Positions 1 to 7,089 of a stretch of 64,000 nt of DNA are shown here, piece by piece. The notes under the pieces were generated by a model. It ran no database searches and was not told where the DNA came from. It saw only the letters and a program-made list of their open reading frames with translations. Source of the stretch: CAXXOK01 sp964584315. GTDB taxonomy: Bacteria; Bacillota; Clostridia; Christensenellales; Aristaeellaceae. A program made the position numbers and the translations under genes. The stretch is taken from NCBI GenBank assembly GCA_964584315.1, contig CAZOZO010000005.1:1-64000 (forward strand), read 5' to 3'. Numbering within the stretch: the stretch's first letter is position 1; each line of letters opens with the position of its first letter.

Positions 1-491
1 TGGGCGGCGTCAAGATGGACGAAGCCATCATCAACTTTATCAAGCGCGAGTTCAACATCCTGATCGGCGACCGCACGGCGGAGGAAGTCAAGCTGGACTT
101 GGGCGCGGCGCTGCCCATCCGCGAGGAGCGGCGCGCGCGCATCCGCGGACGCGACATGGTCACCAACCTGCCGCAGACCACCGAGATCACCTCCACGCAG
201 ATCTACCACGCCATCCACGAGCCCTGCATGGCCATTTTGAGCGCCATCAAATGGGTGCTGGAGCGAACGCCGCCCGAGCTCTCCGCCGACGTGATGCACA
301 ACGGCATCTACATCACGGGGGGCGGGTCGCTCCTGTACGGCATGGATCAGATGATCGCCAGCGAGCTGGGCATCCCGGTGCTGCTCGCCAAGGAGCCCAT
401 GGACTGCGCGGCGCTGGGGCTTGGCAACATCATCGAGAACTTTGACCTACTGCAACACCTGGGCCGCACCAGCTTCCTCAAGCAGGGCTGA
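1..491 (+). CDS. mreB: Rod shape-determining protein MreB (C-terminal part)
   Basis: Partial gene: the window starts inside it, and the frame is open upstream of position 15 (GGVKMDEAI...), so the Met there is internal. MreB is the bacterial actin that forms membrane-bound filaments and positions the elongation machinery. The visible part carries the MreB-typical stretch GGVKMDEAIINFIKREFN and the second nucleotide-binding segment GIYITGGGSLLYGMDQ, and ends QHLGRTSFLKQG. It is followed after 46 bases by mreC, then mreD, a class B PBP, minD and rodA, the usual cell-shape cluster. Identification is secure; only about 160 residues, roughly half the protein, can be seen. Confidence 0.95.
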   Translation, partial: GGVKMDEAIINFIKREFNILIGDRTAEEVKLDLGAALPIREERRARIRGRDMVTNLPQTTEITSTQIYHAIHEPCMAILSAIKWVLERTPPELSADVMHNGIYITGGGSLLYGMDQMIASELGIPVLLAKEPMDCAALGLGNIIENFDLLQHLGRTSFLKQG

Positions 492-537
492 CCCGCGGGG
501 CTTTGGCCCCGGCAGACAGAGTACCGGAGGGGAATGA

Positions 538-1761
538 ATGAGGCTCACGGAACCCAGACCCGAGCGCAGGCGCAGCCGCGACAGCGGATCGCGCGTGGTA
601 TGGCGGCGCATCCTAGTCACGCTGGCCGTGGTGGGCATCCTTGGCCTGTCGGGGGTGCACCTTTTCGGGCTGATCACCGGCAACCAGACGCTCGCCATCC
701 CCGAGGACGCGGTCGCGGGCATCCTGACGCCGGTGCAGACGGGCTTTTCAAGCATCGTGGAATCGGTGGTCAACTACCTGTACAAGTTAAAACTCCGCGC
801 CAACCTCGAGCTGGCCTACAACGACTTAAAGCAGGAAAACGAGCAGCTCGTCTATCAGGCCATGCTCGCGGACGAGCTGCAGCACAAGCTCTCCGTCTAT
901 GAGGATCTGTTTGACGAGATCTCCGTGAACGAGAGCCTGAACCCGCTGGTCTCGACCGTGATCGACCGCGACGCGGGCAACTATTTCTCCGTCTTCACCA
1001 TCAACAAAGGCACAAACGACGGCGTGCAGGACTTCATGGCGGTCACCATGGAGGGCGCGCTGGTTGGTTATACCTACAACGTGAGCGCCACTAAGGCAAG
1101 CGTGCGCACGATCATCGACAGCGAAGCCTCCATCGCCGCGCTCATTTCCAGTACGCGCGATCAGGGCACCGTGCGCGGCACCCTGAGTATCGACGGCACG
1201 GCGATGTGCCGCATGTACTACCTGCCGGACGATCACCTGCCCCGCCCGGGCGACACGGTGGTCACCTCCGGCGTGGGCATGGGCTTTCCCAAGGGAATCC
1301 CCATCGGCGTGGTACGCGAATCCACCCGTGGCATGGAGAGCAATAAAAGCTACATCGTTGTGGAGCCGAAGGTGGATTTTGAACACATCGAGTATGTGAT
1401 CGTGCTGCGCTACCAGCCAGAGGCCGAGGCTGTGGAGGCCCGCACCAGCAGCAGTGATTTGCTCAGCTTTACCCCGCTGGAAACCGCGCAGCCCATCCCC
1501 ACCATCCAGATCGGTTCCGATTTCTACCAGCTGGCGCCCACACCCTCCCCTTCGGCAACACCCGCGCCAGGCACCACCGTGAGCGGCGCGCCCTCCGCGA
1601 CACCCGGCCAGACCACGCCGCGCCCCAGCGGTGCAAACAGCGTCGAATATCAGGTGCCAAACGGCATGGCGACCGGCTCCAGTTACGGCTTCACGCTGGC
1701 GCCCACCGCCACGCCCACCCCCTCGCCGCCCCCGCTGGATATCTCGGTGGAGGAGGACTGA
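538..1761 (+). CDS. mreC: Rod shape-determining protein MreC with Pro/Thr-rich tail
   Basis: MreC is a membrane-anchored extracytoplasmic scaffold linking MreB to the peptidoglycan synthases. The product has 407 residues. A basic N-terminus is followed by one membrane helix (about residues 20-45), a coiled-coil segment (about 80-120, rich in KQENEQL-type heptads) and the beta-domain with the conserved VVTSGVGMGFPKGIPIGVV. The ATG is preceded by GGAGGGG at 525-531. Family members are commonly about 280-300 residues. Here roughly 110 extra residues at the C-terminus are low-complexity Pro/Thr/Ser/Ala (TPSPSATPAPGTT and similar), probably a flexible linker outside the membrane. It sits between mreB and mreD and is presumably cotranscribed. 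Confidence 0.93.
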   Translation: MRLTEPRPERRRSRDSGSRVVWRRILVTLAVVGILGLSGVHLFGLITGNQTLAIPEDAVAGILTPVQTGFSSIVESVVNYLYKLKLRANLELAYNDLKQENEQLVYQAMLADELQHKLSVYEDLFDEISVNESLNPLVSTVIDRDAGNYFSVFTINKGTNDGVQDFMAVTMEGALVGYTYNVSATKASVRTIIDSEASIAALISSTRDQGTVRGTLSIDGTAMCRMYYLPDDHLPRPGDTVVTSGVGMGFPKGIPIGVVRESTRGMESNKSYIVVEPKVDFEHIEYVIVLRYQPEAEAVEARTSSSDLLSFTPLETAQPIPTIQIGSDFYQLAPTPSPSATPAPGTTVSGAPSATPGQTTPRPSGANSVEYQVPNGMATGSSYGFTLAPTATPTPSPPPLDISVEED

Positions 1762-1764
1762 GCC

Positions 1765-2313
1765 GTGGTCAAAAAAGGCATCAAGTTCGTGCTGCTCACG
1801 CTGCTGGCATACCTGCTGCAAGCGACCGCCGCCCAATATATGGCCGTATGGAGCATTGCCCCCAACATCGCGCTGGCGATGGTTGCGGTGGTCACGGTGG
1901 CGCTGGGCCGCAAGTATACGTTTATCATGGCGCTGACCATCGGCTATCTGTTGGAGATCATGCTGCCGGTGCTGGATTACATCAACCTGATCCTCTACCC
2001 CGTGTGCGCGATGCTGGGTGCGCTGGCCTTCTCGGACAAGAGCGAGCGCAAACTGGAGGAGGAGCGCAGCATTGACAAGCGGCGCAGGGGCAATCTGCCC
2101 GCGCATTTGCGCACGGTGCTGTGCGCGCTGGTGAGCATCATCCTGTTCGAGGGCGTCAACCTCATCTACATCTACCTCAGTGGCATCCTGATCGACGGCG
2201 ACCAGCTGCAGCGGGCGCTTGTCTCCGTACTCTATACAACGGCGATGGCGGGCGTTTTGCAGTTCCCCATCCGCTGGTGGTTGGGCACATATAAGCTGAA
2301 GCGGGCCCGCTGA
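1765..2313 (+). CDS. mreD: Rod shape-determining protein MreD
   Basis: Small polytopic membrane protein (182 residues) of the elongasome. About five hydrophobic helices are visible (VLLTLLAYLLQATAAQYMAVW at the start, LALAMVAVVTVALG, IMALTIGYLLEIMLPVLDYI, and two near the end). The start codon is GTG, three bases after the mreC stop, with GGAGGA inside the end of mreC serving as ribosome site, so translational coupling is likely. A charged cytoplasmic loop (SDKSERKLEEERSIDKRRRG) lies in the middle. MreD sequences diverge strongly, so the call rests on size, topology and position directly after mreC. Confidence 0.88.
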   Translation: MVKKGIKFVLLTLLAYLLQATAAQYMAVWSIAPNIALAMVAVVTVALGRKYTFIMALTIGYLLEIMLPVLDYINLILYPVCAMLGALAFSDKSERKLEEERSIDKRRRGNLPAHLRTVLCALVSIILFEGVNLIYIYLSGILIDGDQLQRALVSVLYTTAMAGVLQFPIRWWLGTYKLKRAR

Positions 2314-2386
2314 TGCGACCCGCCCAAAGCCGCGTCGCGGGCGCGGCGCGCCCCAGCGGCGCGAAAACCCGCGGAAAGGAGCACGC

Positions 2387-4900
2387 ATGAACGGTACACA
2401 GAGGCGCAGGCTGGACCGCGCCGAGTATAACCTCGGCGCTCGCTATCTCGCGTTTTTAGGCGTCGTTTTGGCGATGTTCATCTACCTGGTCATCGGTCTA
2501 GTCAACCTGCAACTGAAGAGTGGCGACGATTATCAGCAGACCGCCGAGACCCGCCGCACCACCAAGATCACATTGCGCGGCAGCCGCGGCATGATCACCG
2601 ACGCGGACGCCGTGATCCTCGCCAAGGACGAGATGGTCTACAACGTCACCTTTTACCGTGACGCCGGCCAGAACTCCAAGGCCAAATACGCGGCCTTCAC
2701 CAAGGCCATCTCCGAAACCATCGATATTCTGGAGGCGGGCGGCAGCGAGCTCTCCGTCAAGTTCATCATTGACCGCGACCCGGATACCGGCGAGTGGCGC
2801 TTCAACTTCGGCTCGGGCGTGAGCGAGGCGGTGCTGCAAACGCGCGAAACCCAGTGGCGCAACAACAACTACTACTCCGTCGCCAGCGTGCCCACGCCGG
2901 CCATGGTCATTGAAAAACTCAAGGCGCGCTACCAGATCCCCGAGGACATGGACGAGACCAAGATGCTCAAGGTCATGGCCGTGTTTTCGGAAATGCAGAT
3001 GAACCTTTTTAACTCCCAGCCCATCGTGATCGCCAAGGACGTGCCCTATGAGACGGTAATCGAGATTGAAACGCGCTCCATGACCCTGCCGGGCATGGCC
3101 GTGGCCGTGGGCACCAAGCGTGTGTATCCGCGCAGCACGCTGGCCGCGCAGGTGATCGGCTACATCGGCGCCATCCCGTCGCAGACCAAGTGGGAAGAGC
3201 TCAAGCCCAAGGGCTACCGCTACAGCGACGTAATCGGGCTGGACGGTATCGAATCCTCCATGGAGGACTGGCTCACCCAGAACAGCGACGCACGGCAGGG
3301 GTACAAGATTGTCGAGCGCGACAGCATGGGCAAGATCACGCGCGAGTTAAGCTACGTGGAGCCCAAGGACGGCAACAACGTCAAGCTGACCATCTTCGCC
3401 AGCTACCAGCAGCAGGCGGAGCGCGCGCTGGCCGAGAACGTAGCCACCACCCGCGCCACGCAGGAAACCAAGCTGATGCTCAACAGCTGGCTGGAAACCA
3501 ACAAGGCGGACATCGAAAACCGCAACTGGGAGAAATACCCTCTCTCGCTGGCCGATCGCGCCGCCATGATGGTTATCGATATGCAGGGCCGCGTGCTCGC
3601 CATGGCCAACTACCCCACCTTCGACTTAAACGCGCTGGTGGCGGCAGGCCCCGAGAGCGCGCAAATCCTGACGGACGACCGCAACGTGCTGATGAACTAC
3701 AACATCCACGCGCGCGCCACGCCGGGTTCCATTTTCAAGATGGTATCGGCGCTCGGCTCCATGCTGGAGCGCGAGCTGTTGCCCAACGAGACCATCAGCG
3801 ACGCGGGCTATTTCACCCTGTACACGACCGACCTGTCCACCGCGCCAAAGTGCTGGATCAGCGCGGCGCAGCGCTATAAGCACCAGTACCAGACCATCGT
3901 GCAGGGGCTTTCCAACAGCTGCAACTACTTTTTCTACACGCTGGGCGCACGGCTGGGCGAAACACGGCTGTACCAATACGCCAGCGAGTTTGGCCTGACC
4001 AGCAAGACCGGCATCGACCTGCCCGGCGAGGAGCGCAGCGTGGTGGGCTGCCAAACCAGTCTTTACGACCCGGACAAGGCCATGGACGAAGCCTCGCAGG
4101 ACACGGCCGTGCCCATCATCGTGTTCAACTCCATCAAAAAGCACCTGCGCAACCAGGGCGCCATCCGCAACATCACCTACGACGACGAGCGTCTGAACCG
4201 CTGCATCAAACGCCTGATGGACATGGCCGTGAATACCAACCAGAGCGACTGGGTTGTGAGCATGCGCCCCATCCTGATGGAAGAGCTGAACATGACGCGT
4301 GAAATGGTCTACCTGCAAAGCGTGATCGGCGATACCTACAACTACCTCAACGATATCAAGTGGGGCGGTGGCCAGACCATTCAGGTCGCCATCGGCCAGT
4401 CGATCACGGTGGTCACGCCCGCGGCGGTCAGCCGTTATGCGGCGGCGCTGGGCAACGGCGGCACCGTGTACAACCTGATGATCGTCGATTCCATCACCTC
4501 GCCCGAGGGCGATATCCTGAGCCAGCGCGCCCCCTCGGAAATGAACCACTTCGACGGCGCTGAGGAGTACCTGCCCCTCATCCTGGAAGGGATGAAAGGC
4601 GTGGTAGACGAGTCCGGTACCGCGGCCAAGTACTTCAAGAAGTGGGCCTACCGCGAGGACGTTTGCGCGAAAACGGGAACCGCCGAGGTGACCACCATCG
4701 ACCTGGAAAACAACGCGTGGTTCATCATGATGGCCCCGTATGTCAAGCCGGAGATCGTCGTGGTCGTGTTCATCCCCAGCGGGTTCAGCGGCGGTGAGGC
4801 GAGCCTTGCGGCGCGCGAGTTCGTGGGCTGGTACATGGATCAGAAAACCTTGCGCACCACCAATGCCGTGTTCCCGGGCGGCAATATGCTGGCCCCGTGA
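2387..4900 (+). CDS. mrdA: Class B penicillin-binding protein 2 (elongation transpeptidase)
   Basis: D,D-transpeptidase that cross-links peptidoglycan during side-wall growth, working with the RodA polymerase encoded two genes downstream. The product has 837 residues: short cytoplasmic N-terminus, one signal-anchor helix (about 20-42), a dimerisation/pedestal domain, then the transpeptidase domain. Catalytic motifs are all present: the serine of GSIFK at residue 448, SNSC (SxN motif) about 60 residues later, and KTG at 762-764. It is longer than many PBP2 proteins; the extra length lies between the SxN and KTG motifs (a charged insertion rich in Asp and Lys). The ATG follows GGAAAGGAG. Preceded by mreD and followed after 45 bases by minD. 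Confidence 0.92.
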   Translation: MNGTQRRRLDRAEYNLGARYLAFLGVVLAMFIYLVIGLVNLQLKSGDDYQQTAETRRTTKITLRGSRGMITDADAVILAKDEMVYNVTFYRDAGQNSKAKYAAFTKAISETIDILEAGGSELSVKFIIDRDPDTGEWRFNFGSGVSEAVLQTRETQWRNNNYYSVASVPTPAMVIEKLKARYQIPEDMDETKMLKVMAVFSEMQMNLFNSQPIVIAKDVPYETVIEIETRSMTLPGMAVAVGTKRVYPRSTLAAQVIGYIGAIPSQTKWEELKPKGYRYSDVIGLDGIESSMEDWLTQNSDARQGYKIVERDSMGKITRELSYVEPKDGNNVKLTIFASYQQQAERALAENVATTRATQETKLMLNSWLETNKADIENRNWEKYPLSLADRAAMMVIDMQGRVLAMANYPTFDLNALVAAGPESAQILTDDRNVLMNYNIHARATPGSIFKMVSALGSMLERELLPNETISDAGYFTLYTTDLSTAPKCWISAAQRYKHQYQTIVQGLSNSCNYFFYTLGARLGETRLYQYASEFGLTSKTGIDLPGEERSVVGCQTSLYDPDKAMDEASQDTAVPIIVFNSIKKHLRNQGAIRNITYDDERLNRCIKRLMDMAVNTNQSDWVVSMRPILMEELNMTREMVYLQSVIGDTYNYLNDIKWGGGQTIQVAIGQSITVVTPAAVSRYAAALGNGGTVYNLMIVDSITSPEGDILSQRAPSEMNHFDGAEEYLPLILEGMKGVVDESGTAAKYFKKWAYREDVCAKTGTAEVTTIDLENNAWFIMMAPYVKPEIVVVVFIPSGFSGGEASLAAREFVGWYMDQKTLRTTNAVFPGGNMLAP

Positions 4901-4945
4901 AGCGCACGCCGCGCGGCATGCAAACCAAGGGGGAGGGCTGAACCG

Positions 4946-5716
4946 ATGAGTCAGGCATGGATGATTGTATCCGGCAAGGGCGGGGTGGGCAAATCGACCA
5001 TCACGGCCGCGCTGGGCGTTGCGTTGGCCCGGCGGCAGCTGCAAACCGTGGCTGTGGATACGGACATCGGCCTGCGCAGCCTGGATATGCTGCTGGGCCT
5101 GCAAAACAAGATCGTTTACGACATGGTGGATGTGGCCAACAAGGAGTGCAAGCTGCGCTATGCGCTGGTTCAATACCCGCCCGCGCCCGCGCTTTCGCTG
5201 CTGCCCGCCTCCCAGCTGGGCACCTCCGCGGACATGGACGCCGAGCTGATGGGCAAGATCGTGCGCAAGCTAAAAAAGCGTTTCAGCTATGTGCTGATGG
5301 ATGCGCCCGCCGGGCTGGAGCGCGGTGTGGTCAGCACCCTGATGAGCGCGGATCATACCCTGCTGGTCGTGACCCCCGACGATATCGCCATCCGTGATGC
5401 GGAGCGCGTGCTGGCCCTGCTGGATGCGCACAGGAAGCCCAAGCCGCTGCTGATCGTCAACCGCGTGGTGCCAGAGATGGTGCGCACGGGCGCGATGTAC
5501 GCACCCCAGACGGTTGCCAACACACTGGATGTGCCGCTTTTGGGCTTTGTGCCGGAGGACAGGGCAGTGCTTGGCGCGTTGGTGCGCCACGGCACTGTGA
5601 TGGATGAGGATTCCCCCGCGCGGCAGGCGCTGCTGCGCATCAGCCAGCGTTTTTTGGGCGAGTTTGTGCCCATGCCGGATCTGGCCCGCAGGCGCGGGCT
5701 ATTCGGCCGCCGTTGA
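4946..5716 (+). CDS. minD: Septum site-determining ATPase MinD
   Basis: ParA/MinD-family ATPase, 256 residues. The deviant Walker A motif GKGGVGKST is at residues 10-18. It is followed by the MinD signature DTDIGLRSLDMLLGL, Walker B around VLMDAPAG, and a basic/hydrophobic C-terminal tail (RRRGLFGRR) that could form the membrane-targeting helix, though it is short. MinD binds membrane with ATP and normally recruits MinC to block division at the poles. In related Clostridia minC precedes and minE follows minD in this cluster. Here only 45 bases separate the PBP gene from minD, and rodA follows directly, so neither partner is present. The ribosome site is GGGGGAGG upstream of the ATG. Confidence 0.9.
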   Translation: MSQAWMIVSGKGGVGKSTITAALGVALARRQLQTVAVDTDIGLRSLDMLLGLQNKIVYDMVDVANKECKLRYALVQYPPAPALSLLPASQLGTSADMDAELMGKIVRKLKKRFSYVLMDAPAGLERGVVSTLMSADHTLLVVTPDDIAIRDAERVLALLDAHRKPKPLLIVNRVVPEMVRTGAMYAPQTVANTLDVPLLGFVPEDRAVLGALVRHGTVMDEDSPARQALLRISQRFLGEFVPMPDLARRRGLFGRR

Positions 5717-5783
5717 GGGCGCCGTTTACGGCCGCCATGGCGGCGCTGTATGCGCCGCATGTGGCGGCAAGGAGGTTATGCCG

Positions 5784-6980
5784 ATGATGCTTGGTACCCG
5801 GCGTTCGCGGGCGCATTTTGACATCCCGTTGACGCTGCTCATTTTCGCGCTGGCGGCGTTCGGTGTGCTCAGTGTGTCCGTCGCCACGTTCTCTACCAAT
5901 TCCACCGTCGAGGATACGCTGCTCAACTACATCGTGGCCTCGTATTACGGGCTGAGGCAATCCATCTTTCTGATCATTTCGCCCATCGTGATCGGCGTGA
6001 TCACGTTCTTCCCCTATGAGTTCATCCGCCGCCGCTCGCAGCTGTTCTATTACCTGGCATGCGGCTTGCTGCTGGTGGCGCTGGGCGGTCAGGCGGCGGG
6101 CGTGAAGGCGTGGATCGATGTCCTGTGGGGCTACACGCTGCAGCCTTCGGAGTTCATGAAGCTGGCCTGCATCATCGTTACCGCCAAATACCTTGAGAAG
6201 AACGACGACCCCATGGGTTCGTGGAGCAGCGCGCTGCGCCTGGGCCTTCTGATGGGCGTGCCGTGGCTGATGACGCTCGTGCAGGGCGAGATGGGCTCGG
6301 TGCTGGTGGCCATTTTCCTGTTCGCGGTCATGATGTTTTTCGGTGGCATCCGCCTCAAGGTCATGGGCGGCATCATCGCCGTGGCTGTGATCGGCATCGC
6401 CGTGCTCTACGGCGTGGTCATGGCCTCGGGCACGGACAACTACCGCGTCACGCGCATCCTGTCGTTTGTGAACCCCGCCCTGGTGGACGAGGCGGCCACC
6501 TATCAGGTGAACAACTCCAAGATCGCCATCGGTTCCGGCGGCCTGAGCGGTGTGGGCATGTTTGTGCCCGGCAGCTTCAGCCAGCTGGACTATGTGCCTG
6601 AGGACTGGACGGACTTCATCTTTTCCACCATCGGCGAGGCGTTCGGCTTTGCGGGCTGCATGCTGGTGGTGGGGTTGTACCTGCTGGTCATTTTGCGGCT
6701 GCTGTATCTGGCGCGCTTTACCGACGACCGTTTCGGGCAGATGATCATCATCGGCGTGATGGCGATGCTTCTGTTCCACGTGTTTGAAAATGTGGGCATG
6801 ACCACGGGGCTCATGCCCGTGACGGGCATACCACTGCCGTTCCTGAGCTATGGCGGCAGCAACCTGGTTACCAACATGGCGGGCATCGGGCTGGTGCTGA
6901 ACGTGGTGCGCAACCGAAGCGTCATGAATGTGCGGCAGCTGACGCCGCAGACGCGCGGTTCAGGCAAGTATCTGCAGTAG
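5784..6980 (+). CDS. rodA: RodA-type SEDS peptidoglycan glycosyltransferase
   Basis: SEDS-family integral membrane protein that polymerises lipid II into glycan strands, partner of the upstream class B PBP. About ten membrane helices. Family signatures include LQPSEFMKLACI, the extracellular segment GSGGLSGVGMFVPGSF with QLDYVPEDWTDFIFS, and GMTTGLMPVTGIPLPFLSYGGS near the C-terminus. The frame is open back to 5604 inside minD, but the ATG at 5784 is 8 bases after AAGGAGG (5769-5775) and starts MMLGTRR, just before the first helix, so I use that start. About 398 residues. RodA rather than FtsW is chosen because of its partner PBP2 and the mreBCD context. A strong terminator follows at 6986. 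Confidence 0.9.
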   Translation: MMLGTRRSRAHFDIPLTLLIFALAAFGVLSVSVATFSTNSTVEDTLLNYIVASYYGLRQSIFLIISPIVIGVITFFPYEFIRRRSQLFYYLACGLLLVALGGQAAGVKAWIDVLWGYTLQPSEFMKLACIIVTAKYLEKNDDPMGSWSSALRLGLLMGVPWLMTLVQGEMGSVLVAIFLFAVMMFFGGIRLKVMGGIIAVAVIGIAVLYGVVMASGTDNYRVTRILSFVNPALVDEAATYQVNNSKIAIGSGGLSGVGMFVPGSFSQLDYVPEDWTDFIFSTIGEAFGFAGCMLVVGLYLLVILRLLYLARFTDDRFGQMIIIGVMAMLLFHVFENVGMTTGLMPVTGIPLPFLSYGGSNLVTNMAGIGLVLNVVRNRSVMNVRQLTPQTRGSGKYLQ

Positions 6981-6985
6981 ACATG

Positions 6986-7025
6986 AAGCGGGGCCGGTGG
7001 GTAAAAACCCTCCGGCCCCGCTTTT
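6986..7025. terminator. Bidirectional intrinsic terminator, end of cell-shape cluster
   Basis: GCGGGGCCGG at 6988-6997 pairs with CCGGCCCCGC at 7012-7021, with an inner GGG/CCC and a TAAAAA loop, followed by TTTTC. It lies between the convergent rodA and class A PBP genes and could serve both. Confidence 0.85.
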
Positions 7026-7089
7026 CGGTTAGTACGGCATGGGGCTATGTTCCATGCCGGCGTTTTGTGTGAATCGCTCGGTTGGCGTC

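Noticed and set aside
826..2388. Long open frames opposite mreC/mreD, PBP2, mutase, permeases and SulP
   Set aside because: G+C-rich shadow frames: rich in Arg, His and Gln, no family resemblance, no ribosome sites, and fully covered by well-identified genes on the other strand.
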